Of a stretch of DNA of 64,000 bases, positions 51,346 to 58,409 are shown piece after piece. Position 1 is the stretch's first letter, and every line of letters begins with the position of its first letter. The translations under genes were made by a program, and so were the position numbers. Origin of the DNA: Mycobacterium paragordonae (GTDB lineage Bacteria > Actinomycetota > Actinomycetes > Mycobacteriales > Mycobacteriaceae); assembly GCF_003614435.1 (NCBI RefSeq), contig NZ_CP025546.1, positions 1,860,001-1,924,000 on the forward strand, read 5' to 3'. Under the pieces are notes generated by a model, which worked only from the letters and a program-made list of their open reading frames with translations, was not told where the DNA came from and ran no database searches.

Positions 51346-51444
51346 TCAGAAGGTGCCGATGTTGGAGAACATCCAGTACCAGAACCAGATGATCAGGCCG
51401 GTGCCGCCCCACGCGGCGACATACCGGAGAAGTTCCCACCACAT
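51346..51444 (-). CDS. 32-residue single-helix microprotein in NorQD operon
   Basis: ATG 51444 follows GGAGG with seven-base spacing, a strong translation signal. The product is MWWELLRYVAAWGGTGL followed by IIWFWYWMFSNIGTF, a Trp-rich single membrane helix. It lies 11 bp after MP2 and 4 bp before the VWA gene. Too short for standard gene calling, but the signal and operon position make it credible. Confidence 0.72.
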   Translation of the reverse strand: MWWELLRYVAAWGGTGLIIWFWYWMFSNIGTF

Positions 51445-51455
51445 GAATGACCTCC

Positions 51456-52193
51456 CTAGTCGGAGAAAATCTCCCGATTCACGGTGTGCAGATAAGGAAT
51501 CGCCAGAAACGGCGTGATGTAGAAGATGTCGTAGAGCCACCACCCGATGACGGGGAGTACGACACCGGCGAAGCGCACGTCGGCGTACATGGTCATGTTG
51601 AAGACGTAGCCGATCCAGATCACCACACCCATCCAGCAGGTGACGATCAGCCACTGATGGCCCCAGCGCTTCATTTGGAGAAACCCGATCCCGGCGGCGA
51701 TACGCATGGTGAACACCGTCAGGATCAGCCCGACTTCCCAGCCCTTTTCGCCCGGGCCGGCTGCACCGCCCACCCACAGTTCGTTGTAGTGCCAGAAGTA
51801 GCCGGCGTCGAACATGTTGCCCCAGCCGACCAGCAGTACCCGACCTAGCAGGGTGTGGTTGCCGACCAGATCCAGCGCCCAGCCCACCGTGTTGATGGCA
51901 GCGTCGATGATCACGAGGTAGCCGATCAACGTGATGATGACGGGTCTAACCGACAGTCCCTGCCGTGCGGCGCGTCGTTGCAACCAGACTCCGCGCAGGA
52001 ACAGCGGAAGGCCGAAAACGCCCAGTGCCGCAGTGCCTATCAGCAGGCTGCCGCAAATGAGCCACCGGTCGGCCTGACGCTGCGCGACGCTGGACCGCTC
52101 GGCATGCTCGTCGAGGCTGAGTGCGCGATCGCTGCCGGCGCCGGAGCGCCCAGGCGCGCGCAGCTTCGGAATCCGATTCGAGGTCAGATTCAA
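51456..52193 (-). CDS. polytopic membrane protein 2 (MP2), paralogue of MP1
   Basis: A TTG start at 52193 is favoured since GGGAGGGA lies just upstream; a GTG at 52259 is the longer alternative (267 residues). From RQADRWL onward it matches MP1 closely, and GWGNMFDAGYFWHYNELWVGGAAGPGEK is identical. Cytosolic N-terminal tails differ. It is first gene of the operon, behind an operator-like repeat at 52267. Paralogues flanking the NorQD genes suggest a heteromeric complex or two substrate variants. Confidence 0.76.
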   Translation of the reverse strand: MNLTSNRIPKLRAPGRSGAGSDRALSLDEHAERSSVAQRQADRWLICGSLLIGTAALGVFGLPLFLRGVWLQRRAARQGLSVRPVIITLIGYLVIIDAAINTVGWALDLVGNHTLLGRVLLVGWGNMFDAGYFWHYNELWVGGAAGPGEKGWEVGLILTVFTMRIAAGIGFLQMKRWGHQWLIVTCWMGVVIWIGYVFNMTMYADVRFAGVVLPVIGWWLYDIFYITPFLAIPYLHTVNREIFSD

Positions 52194-52266
52194 AGGTCCC
52201 TCCCGAGATGCGCCCGGAACGTCGGCTCCGACGGTCGCGTGGCGTGTCGAGCTTGGCACGCTTCAC

Positions 52267-52278
52267 TGACTTGAGTCA
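52267..52278. promoter_or_regulatory. operator-like repeat upstream of MP2
   Basis: TGACT-TG-AGTCA is a perfect 5-bp inverted repeat 74 bp before the preferred TTG start (8 bp before the GTG alternative) of MP2. A related repeat lies upstream of the TetR gene at 52965, suggesting one regulator for both. Confidence 0.55.
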
Positions 52279-52320
52279 ATAACCGAGGGCACGCCGCGGT
52301 GGCCGGACCCCACGTCGAAA

Positions 52321-52935
52321 TCAGGCTGAGGGTCCCGGAGCGACCAAGCTCCACATCGTCCTTTTCACGTAGTCCTCGACCATGGCGTCGCGCACCGGCC
52401 AACCGGTCGTGGTGGTCAGTAACGCATACAGTCCGAGTAGGAAGAACACGGCACTGTTGATGGGGTTGACATCGGGATCGACTTCGCCGCGTTGTTGAGC
52501 GGCTTCGATTTCGTGTGCGACAGCAACGATGATCGGGTGGTCCCGGCCGACTTCGGCGGGCGGGCGGGTCTGTGAAAAATGCAGTGCCAGAAAGTTTTTG
52601 AACAGTGCGACGCCCAGACGACGCTCGAGCCCGACTATCAGGCGGACGGACTCGCGTAGGGCGCCGGCAAGATCATGCTCCGATTCCAGGAAGCGGGCGA
52701 ACCTGTCGGCGATGCGCTGCTCTTCACGCTGTTCGAGTTCCAGCAGCACATGTTCTTTGGTGGGGAAGTGAAAGAAGAACGTGCCGTGTGCGACGCCGGC
52801 GGCGTCCACGATGGCGCCGACGTCCGCGTCGGCCATGCCCGTCCGCTTGAACTCGGCCACGGCGGCACCCAGCAGCCGCTCTCTGGTCTGCAGGCGCTTG
52901 GACTCGCGCGCTGAAAGGCCCTTGACCGCTGTCAT
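52321..52935 (-). CDS. TetR-family regulator of the NorQD operon
   Basis: The 204 residues contain the HTH at about 38-64 (ADVGAIVDAAGVAHGTFFFHFPTKEHVL) and a long helical ligand domain. Same strand as MP2, about 60-130 bp upstream of it. An ACTGA-TT-TCAGT repeat sits in its own promoter and a related one before MP2. It is the likely repressor of the unit; the inducer is unknown. Confidence 0.82.
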   Translation of the reverse strand: MTAVKGLSARESKRLQTRERLLGAAVAEFKRTGMADADVGAIVDAAGVAHGTFFFHFPTKEHVLLELEQREEQRIADRFARFLESEHDLAGALRESVRLIVGLERRLGVALFKNFLALHFSQTRPPAEVGRDHPIIVAVAHEIEAAQQRGEVDPDVNPINSAVFFLLGLYALLTTTTGWPVRDAMVEDYVKRTMWSLVAPGPSA

Positions 52936-52964
52936 GTTCGCTCTTCCCGTCGCGGGATACTATC

Positions 52965-52976
52965 ACTGATTTCAGT
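52965..52976. promoter_or_regulatory. operator-like repeat upstream of the TetR gene
   Basis: ACTGA-TT-TCAGT is a perfect 5-bp inverted repeat 30 bp before the TetR start, followed by CAGTCA. It resembles the MP2 upstream site TGACT-TG-AGTCA. It abuts the stop codon of the arsenite transporter gene. Confidence 0.5.
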
Positions 52977-54073
52977 CAGTCAACGATACCTGCGTCGGGG
53001 TCCCGCAGCGGGAAGCGCCGACGCAGCGCCAGCGACACGAAGACCAAGGCCACCAGCACGGGCACTTCGATCAGAGGTCCGACGACACCGGCGAGGGCTT
53101 GCCCGGAGGTGGCGCCGTAGGTGGCGATCGCGACCGCGATGGCCAGTTCGAAGTTGTTGCCGGCGGCGGTGAAGGCGAGTGTGGTGGTGCGTTCATAGCC
53201 CAAAGCCAGGGCCGCGCCGAGAAGGTAGCCGCCGCCCCACATGATGGCGAAGTAGGCCAGCAGCGGCAGGGCGATGCGTGCGACGTCCAGAGGTCGGTTG
53301 GTTATCTGTTCGCCTTGCAGCGCAAAGAGAATGACGATGGTGAACAGCAGGCCGTACAGGGCCCACGGGCCGATGGCCGGCAGGAACCGGGTCTCGTACC
53401 AGTCGCGCCCCTTCGCGCGTTCGCCGAAGCGGCGGGAGAGGTAGCCGGCCAGCAAGGGAATGCCGAGAAAGATGACTACGGACTTCGCGATCTGCCACGG
53501 TGAGGTTGAGATCGATGTCTGGGGCAGGCCCAGCCAGCCCGGCAGGACCGACAGGTAGAACCAGCCGAGGACGGCGAACATCAGAACCTGAAAGATCGAG
53601 TTCAGGGCGACGAGCACGGCGGCGGCCTCGCGGTCGCCGCAGGCGAGATCATTCCAGATGATGACCATGGCAATGCAGCGCGCCAGTCCGACGATGATCA
53701 GACCGGTGCGGTATTCGGGCAGGTCCGGCAGCAGCAACCAGGCGAGGGTGAACATCAGCGCAGGACCGAGGACCCAGTTGAGCAGCAGGGAGCTGACCAG
53801 CATCCGGCGGTCGGCGGTGACGGTGTCGAGGCGGTCATAGCGCACTTTGGCCAGCACCGGGTACATCATGACGAGCAGCCCAAGCGCTATCGGAAGCGAA
53901 ATACCGTCGATCTGAACCTTTTCCAGCGTGGTGTTCAGCCGCGGAATCCAGCGGCCGAGCAATAGGCCGGCGGCCATGGCGATCCCGATCCACACCGGGA
54001 GGAATCGGTCGAGGGTGGATAGTTTGGCGACGACTGTCGTGTCGGACTCGGACGGTGCGGTCGCATCGCTCAC
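52976..54073 (-). CDS. acr3: ACR3-type arsenite efflux transporter
   Basis: The 365 residues have about ten membrane helices. The conserved Cys133 in VGLARCIAMVIIWNDLACGD is the As(III)-binding residue of Acr3 family carriers. It exports arsenite using the membrane potential. A GTG start overlaps the arsR stop (GTGA). Unlike M. tuberculosis Rv2643, the reductase is not fused; arsC is separate at 56351. Confidence 0.93.
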   Translation of the reverse strand: MSDATAPSESDTTVVAKLSTLDRFLPVWIGIAMAAGLLLGRWIPRLNTTLEKVQIDGISLPIALGLLVMMYPVLAKVRYDRLDTVTADRRMLVSSLLLNWVLGPALMFTLAWLLLPDLPEYRTGLIIVGLARCIAMVIIWNDLACGDREAAAVLVALNSIFQVLMFAVLGWFYLSVLPGWLGLPQTSISTSPWQIAKSVVIFLGIPLLAGYLSRRFGERAKGRDWYETRFLPAIGPWALYGLLFTIVILFALQGEQITNRPLDVARIALPLLAYFAIMWGGGYLLGAALALGYERTTTLAFTAAGNNFELAIAVAIATYGATSGQALAGVVGPLIEVPVLVALVFVSLALRRRFPLRDPDAGIVD

Positions 54074-54444
54074 GCTGGTGCTCCTGAATATGTGTTGTCG
54101 TGGACAGCGAGGGCTGCCGACAAGACGCGAACCGCCTCAGGTACCACTGCGTAATACACCCAGGATCCGCGGCGCTCCGATGTCAGCAATCCGGCGTCGC
54201 GCAGCACCTTGAGGTGGTGCGAGATGGTCGGCTGCGAGACGGTGACACCTGCGGAGATGTCGCAGACGCAGGACTCGCCGCCGGCGCGGCTTGCGATGGC
54301 GCTGAACAACTGGAGCCGCACCGGGTCGGCGAGAGCCTTGAGTTGCACCGCGATTTCGGCCGCCGCCTCGGCCGACAGCGGCTGAGCGAGCAGCGGCGTG
54401 TTCGTGCAGTGACTTTCGGTGGCCGGCGAACGTGATTTCGACAC
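54070..54444 (-). CDS. arsR: ArsR-family arsenic-responsive repressor (Rv2642-like)
   Basis: The 124 residues use GTG 54444; codons further upstream cover the promoter. The winged helix includes the metal site GESCVCDI (CxC at the DNA-recognition-helix front, the classic ELCVCDL position) and VSQPTISHHLKVLRDAGLL. It should release DNA on As(III)/Sb(III). Coupled to acr3. A possible site with TCGATATTGACA lies just before its start. Confidence 0.9.
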   Translation of the reverse strand: MSKSRSPATESHCTNTPLLAQPLSAEAAAEIAVQLKALADPVRLQLFSAIASRAGGESCVCDISAGVTVSQPTISHHLKVLRDAGLLTSERRGSWVYYAVVPEAVRVLSAALAVHDNTYSGAPA

Positions 54445-54497
54445 TGGTCGATATTGACAGGCATCGAATCTCAGGACAAGTCCAGCCCCGCCTTGGC

Positions 54498-55448
54498 TCA
54501 ACGGTTGTTCTGCCGCGGAATTCCGCCGCGCAACAGTTGATGGGTGGTGGCCGTGGCGGTCTTCAGCCACAGCCGCAGCAGGTGCCGTCGGCGCGAGAGA
54601 TCCTCGGCATCGGTGTAGGCCTCCCGCGAGTGCAGCACGACGGCATTGTTCAGTAGCTGAACATCGCCGGGCTCGAATCGCATCTCGATGTGGAAGGCAG
54701 GATCGTTGGCGATGGCCTCAACGAGATCCAAAGCCGCGCATTGATTCTCGGTGAGTCTCGGTGCGCCGGGATGACGCTGCGAGTCCCGGATGTACCAGGC
54801 GATGAAGAACAGTCGCGGCGTCCCGTTCAGGTCCGTGATGGGTGGCAGCTCGAAGAACGGCGGTTCGCCGGCGCCCTGCTCCCCGTTGCGGTCCCACGGC
54901 ATCGACTGGTACATCACGTCGACCAGATGCGGTGCGCGCCGCAACATCTCGTTGTACACGGCGTGTGCGCTGACGATCCTGGACTCCCCACCCGACTGCG
55001 CCGGGTGCAGGCACAACAGCCCGACGAGGTCGGAGCCGTCGCTGTGGAAGTCCTGGCGCAGGTTGGTGCGGTACTTGCGCACGCCCGGGGCGGCGGGTTG
55101 GCGTTCGTCCCGGATATGGGTGAGGACGCTGGCGTCGCGGTCCTGGCCGACCGGCTCACCCAGCAAGCGGCCGAGACCCAGGTAGGCCAGCTCGGTCTCG
55201 GCTTCGGTGAGCAGCTCGATCGGAAACTGGCGCAGTCGCACGAAACCGGGACCGTGGGTCAGCAGTTCCTCCCAGCGCCGCGCGGCCTCGCCGAAATGGC
55301 GGGTGAGATCTGTGAACTCACCTCCGCGCCCGTAGCTAGCCAATGCCCGCCGATCTGCCGGGGAGAGGTCGAACGACCAGAGCGACTCGTCGGGGAAGTC
55401 GCCGGGCGTCCATACCGACGGTGCGTGTACGCCGACCGCCGACCTCAC
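54498..55448 (-). CDS. TauD/TfdA-type Fe(II)/2-oxoglutarate dioxygenase in arsenic operon
   Basis: The 316 residues start at a GTG overlapping the cadI stop (GTGA). The facial triad is H-S-D in QDFHSDGSDLVGLLCL and the distal His in NAVVLHSREAYTD, with a terminal RRRHLLRLWLK Arg for 2-oxoglutarate. It is placed between cadI and arsR/acr3, so it is expressed with arsenic resistance. The substrate is unknown: an organoarsenical is an attractive guess but not shown. Confidence 0.85.
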   Translation of the reverse strand: MRSAVGVHAPSVWTPGDFPDESLWSFDLSPADRRALASYGRGGEFTDLTRHFGEAARRWEELLTHGPGFVRLRQFPIELLTEAETELAYLGLGRLLGEPVGQDRDASVLTHIRDERQPAAPGVRKYRTNLRQDFHSDGSDLVGLLCLHPAQSGGESRIVSAHAVYNEMLRRAPHLVDVMYQSMPWDRNGEQGAGEPPFFELPPITDLNGTPRLFFIAWYIRDSQRHPGAPRLTENQCAALDLVEAIANDPAFHIEMRFEPGDVQLLNNAVVLHSREAYTDAEDLSRRRHLLRLWLKTATATTHQLLRGGIPRQNNR

Positions 55449-55879
55449 TGCACCCCCACCTCGGCACCACAGCAACGGGCTCCTTCGGCAACCGGCTCGG
55501 GTGCGAAGAAGGTTTCTGAATCGGCCAGCTTGGTGTAGATCTCCCAGCGGTGTCCGCCGGGGCCGTTCACCCACACCTTGTCCTGGGTGGCGAAACAACA
55601 GGTGGTGCCCATCTCCTCCTGCGTGAACAAGCCCTCGGCGCTGAGGCGCGCGATCTCGGCGTGCACCTCGTCACTGGAATCCACTTCCATCCCGAGGTGG
55701 TTGAGCGTGCCGCCCTGGCCTGGGTTCTCCAGCAGGACGAGCTTCAGCGGCGGCTCTTCGATGGCGAAGTTGGCGTAGCCCGGTTTGACCTTGGCGGGGG
55801 AGGTGTTGAACAGCTTGGAATAGAACGCGATGGCCTCGTCGAGGTCATCGACGTTGAGGGCCAATTGAACACGGGACAT
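55445..55879 (-). CDS. cadI: CadI/ArsI-type VOC metalloprotein
   Basis: The 144 residues start MSRVQLALNVDDLDEAIAFYS, which closely resembles M. tuberculosis CadI (Rv2641) as I recall it. The vicinal pair Cys94-Cys95 (GTTCCFATQDKVWV) is the thiol site that holds trivalent arsenicals in ArsI C-As lyases; His61 and Glu113 are likely iron ligands. A second CC lies at 136-137. It may cleave methylarsenite or bind Cd/As. Induced by Cd or As in M. tuberculosis. Confidence 0.9.
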   Translation of the reverse strand: MSRVQLALNVDDLDEAIAFYSKLFNTSPAKVKPGYANFAIEEPPLKLVLLENPGQGGTLNHLGMEVDSSDEVHAEIARLSAEGLFTQEEMGTTCCFATQDKVWVNGPGGHRWEIYTKLADSETFFAPEPVAEGARCCGAEVGVQ

Positions 55880-55902
55880 GGAATGCCTCCTGACAACCTT
55901 TG

Positions 55903-55961
55903 CGACATATGTCGAACTAATCGGATAGAGCACAGCATGCCACTTTTTCGATATATGTCAA
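55903..55961. promoter_or_regulatory. two ArsR operators in divergent promoter
   Basis: Site 1 at 55903-55914 is the perfect 12-bp palindrome CGACATATGTCG. Site 2 at 55947-55961 is TTCGATATATGTCAA, a near-palindrome of the same type. They lie between cadI (start 55879) and the divergent arsR (start 55983), fitting control of both by the ArsR repressor encoded there. Confidence 0.75.
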
Positions 55962-55982
55962 ACCTTCTGGCATGATGGAGTC

Positions 55983-56342
55983 ATGCCCAAGGCGCTACCG
56001 GTGATCGACATCTCCGCGCCGGTGTGTTGTGCACCGGTGGCGGCAGGAGTGATGAGCGACGACGACGCGCTGCAAATCGCGCTGCGACTCAAGGCGCTGG
56101 CCGACCCGGCGCGGGTGAAGATCATGTCGCTGCTGTTCGGCGGCGCCGCGGACGGATGCAACAGCGGGGAGCTGGCGGTTGCGATCGGGGTGGGCGAGTC
56201 CACGGTCAGCCATCATCTGAACCAGTTGCGCAATGCGGGTCTGGTCGAGTCCACCAGGCGCGGCACGAGCGTGTACCACCGCCCGCATCGGGCCGCGGTG
56301 GCCGCACTGGTCGGTGTGCTCGACCCGAATTGCTGTTCCTAG
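55983..56342 (+). CDS. arsR: ArsR-family repressor (Rv2640c-like)
   Basis: The 119 residues have winged helix GESTVSHHLNQLRNAGLV. Cysteine pairs lie at the N-terminus (PVCCAP, 15-16) and C-terminus (PNCCS), with one Cys in DGCNSGEL; this arrangement differs from the other ArsR and suits a separate As/Cd sensor. It is divergent from cadI and flanked by the two operators. Confidence 0.9.
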   Translation: MPKALPVIDISAPVCCAPVAAGVMSDDDALQIALRLKALADPARVKIMSLLFGGAADGCNSGELAVAIGVGESTVSHHLNQLRNAGLVESTRRGTSVYHRPHRAAVAALVGVLDPNCCS

Positions 56343-56350
56343 AACAGCTT

Positions 56351-56761
56351 TCAGGTTCCTGCGGGCAGCAGCTCGGCGATGAGATCTTTGACGCGGGCCC
56401 GGATCTCATCGCGGATGGGCCGTACCGCTTCCACGCCTTTGCCGGCCGGATCCTCGAGCACCCAGTCGCGGTAGCTCTTTCCCGGAAAGAACGGGCAGGT
56501 GTCACCGCACCCCATGGTGATGACCACATCTGAGGCCTGCACCGCGTCGGCGGTCAGGATCTTGGGGTTTTCGGCGGAGATGTCGATGCCGACCTCAGCC
56601 ATGGCCCGCACCGCGGCGGGATTGACCGCATCGGCCGGCGCACTGCCCGCCGAACGCACCTCGATGGCGTCACCGGCCACCGCCGCGAGGAACCCCGCGG
56701 CCATCTGGGAGCGGCCGGCGTTGTGGATGCAGACGAACAACACGGAAGGTTTGGCGCTCAT
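56351..56761 (-). CDS. arsC: arsenate reductase, LMW-phosphatase type
   Basis: The 136 residues start MSAKPSVLFV. The phosphatase loop is CIHNAGRS (Cys11, Arg17), with further Cys85 and Cys89 in TMGCGDTCPFF and the catalytic Asp in LEDPAGK. It reduces As(V) to As(III), in actinobacteria with mycothiol/mycoredoxin or thioredoxin, feeding Acr3. It is convergent with the second arsR, 8 bp apart. Confidence 0.9.
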   Translation of the reverse strand: MSAKPSVLFVCIHNAGRSQMAAGFLAAVAGDAIEVRSAGSAPADAVNPAAVRAMAEVGIDISAENPKILTADAVQASDVVITMGCGDTCPFFPGKSYRDWVLEDPAGKGVEAVRPIRDEIRARVKDLIAELLPAGT

Positions 56762-56847
56762 CGGGGCCACCATATCGGTTGCGCCGCCACCGGCGCGTGC
56801 CGTGCGGCGCGCGTCCGAGATACTCGGTGGGTGACGGGAATCGGCGG

Positions 56848-57783
56848 ATGACGGATCATCCGAAACTCACGCTCTATCTACGCAACTTCAGCGACGGCCC
56901 AGATGCGGACTGGTCGGGGACGCTGGACGCCGCCCGCGCCATGGATGCGGTCGGAGTCGATCGCGTCGTGGTGTCCGACCATGTGGTGTTCGGCGAGAAC
57001 CTGGACGCCTACGCCGATCCGGCGGTGGGCGGAACCACCGGTGGCAGACAACCGACCGGCCCTGACGGCCAGTGGCTGGAACCCCTCATCCTGCTGACCG
57101 CAATCGCCGCAACCACCACGCGGATCAGGCTGGGCACCTCGGTGCTGCTGGCGGCGCTGCGACGGCCGGCCGTGCTGGCCAAGCAGTTGGCCACCATGGA
57201 TGTGCTGTCGGGTGGACGGATCGACCTCGGCGTGGGGATCGGTTGGCAACGCGAGGAGTACCAGGCCGCGGGGTTGCCCTTTGAGCGCCGCGGCCGCCTG
57301 CTCGACCACACATTGGAGGTCTGCCAGACGCTGTGGACGCAGCAGCGGGGCAGCTACAGCTCACCGGAGCTGTCCTTCGACGGCATCCACCAGATGCCGA
57401 AGCCGTTGCAGCCCAATGGCGTTCCCATCTGGGTCAGTGGAACCGTGAACCCGGCCGTCGCGCGGCGTTTGAGTCGTTTCGGCATGCGCTGGATCCCGTG
57501 GGGCCCGGCGATCACCGACCTGGGCGGCGCGATCCCGGCGATGAAACGCGCGATCGCGGACACCGGCGCGGACCCGGACGGTCTCCAGGTGCAGGGTTCG
57601 GCTGGTCTGTTGCGGGGCGCCGATCGCCGGATCGATGTTGCTGCCTCGGTTGCGGGGGTCCCGCGCATGGTGGCAGACGGTGCCACCGACATCCGGTTCT
57701 CGGGGTCGCTGCCGTCGGACCCCGGCCAGGCACAGGACGTGCTGGCGGAGTTGGTCGATGCCTTCCGGAAGATCACCGACTGA
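56848..57783 (+). CDS. LLM-class oxidoreductase
   Basis: The 311 residues start MTDHPKLTLYLRN. Typical luciferase-like F420-type sequence: VDRVVVSDHVVFGENLDAY, RIRLGTSVLLAALRRPAVLAKQLATMDVLSGGRIDLGVGIGW and PIWVSGTVNPAVARR. Substrate unknown. It is divergent from arsC with about 86 bp between. Confidence 0.85.
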   Translation: MTDHPKLTLYLRNFSDGPDADWSGTLDAARAMDAVGVDRVVVSDHVVFGENLDAYADPAVGGTTGGRQPTGPDGQWLEPLILLTAIAATTTRIRLGTSVLLAALRRPAVLAKQLATMDVLSGGRIDLGVGIGWQREEYQAAGLPFERRGRLLDHTLEVCQTLWTQQRGSYSSPELSFDGIHQMPKPLQPNGVPIWVSGTVNPAVARRLSRFGMRWIPWGPAITDLGGAIPAMKRAIADTGADPDGLQVQGSAGLLRGADRRIDVAASVAGVPRMVADGATDIRFSGSLPSDPGQAQDVLAELVDAFRKITD

Positions 57784-58380
57784 TCAGATTGCGGCGACCA
57801 GCTTGCTGTACTGCGGGCAGTAGGCGCGGACCGAGATGGCGACGAAGTCTTCGGCGTGGGCCGCGAAGTCCGGGCTGCTGGAGCGGAACTGCGCGACCAC
57901 CTCCTGCACCGTCATGCCCTGCCCGATGTTCTGGCACACCGTTTTGCCGTTGAAGACGGCGGCTTGCGGGTTGGCGAACTGGATGCCCTTGTCGTTGAGC
58001 GAGGCGATGTAGCGGCTGTCCTGGTCCGCCGTGGAGGAGACGGTGGTGGTGGCCGGCGCGGTGGTGGTGACGGGCGCGGTCGTGGTGCGCGCCGGCTCTG
58101 CGGCATTGCCCGAGGAGTTGTTCTTGTGCATCAACCAGCCCGCGACCACGATCACCACGGCCAGCGCCAGACAGATCAGCAGGACGGCGGCGGCTCGGGT
58201 CCACGCGGTGGTCCAGGACTGGTCCACGTCGTCGGGCGGTGGGGTGGGGACGGCGCGGCTGCCAGGGGCGGCGGGGCTGTCTTGAATGTCCGCGAGTTCG
58301 TTCCCGCTCGACCATGCCAGGTTTTCCGAGGCTGCCGTTTCGCCGGCGTTGTAGTCGGCGCCTCCGACCCGGTCGACCAT
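57784..58380 (-). CDS. membrane-anchored DUF732 protein
   Basis: The 198 residues have a cytosolic acidic N-terminus (about 60), one membrane helix (AAAVLLICLALAVVIVVAGWL), a Thr-rich linker of TTTAPVTTTAPATTT type, and a C-terminal DUF732 domain (YIASLNDKGIQFANPQAAVFNG, two Cys at TVCQN and AYCPQ likely bridged). DUF732 occurs in many exported mycobacterial proteins; function unknown. Confidence 0.85.
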   Translation of the reverse strand: MVDRVGGADYNAGETAASENLAWSSGNELADIQDSPAAPGSRAVPTPPPDDVDQSWTTAWTRAAAVLLICLALAVVIVVAGWLMHKNNSSGNAAEPARTTTAPVTTTAPATTTVSSTADQDSRYIASLNDKGIQFANPQAAVFNGKTVCQNIGQGMTVQEVVAQFRSSSPDFAAHAEDFVAISVRAYCPQYSKLVAAI

Positions 58381-58409
58381 GGGGGTAATCGTAGTCCGCG
58401 GCGGCCGTC

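Noticed and set aside
48215..52193. MP1/MP2 as particulate methane/ammonia monooxygenase subunits
   Set aside because: The PmoC copper motif (Asp-x3-His-x12-His) and PmoA signatures are absent; the FDAGYFWHYNE segment has different spacing. No PmoB-like protein is present.
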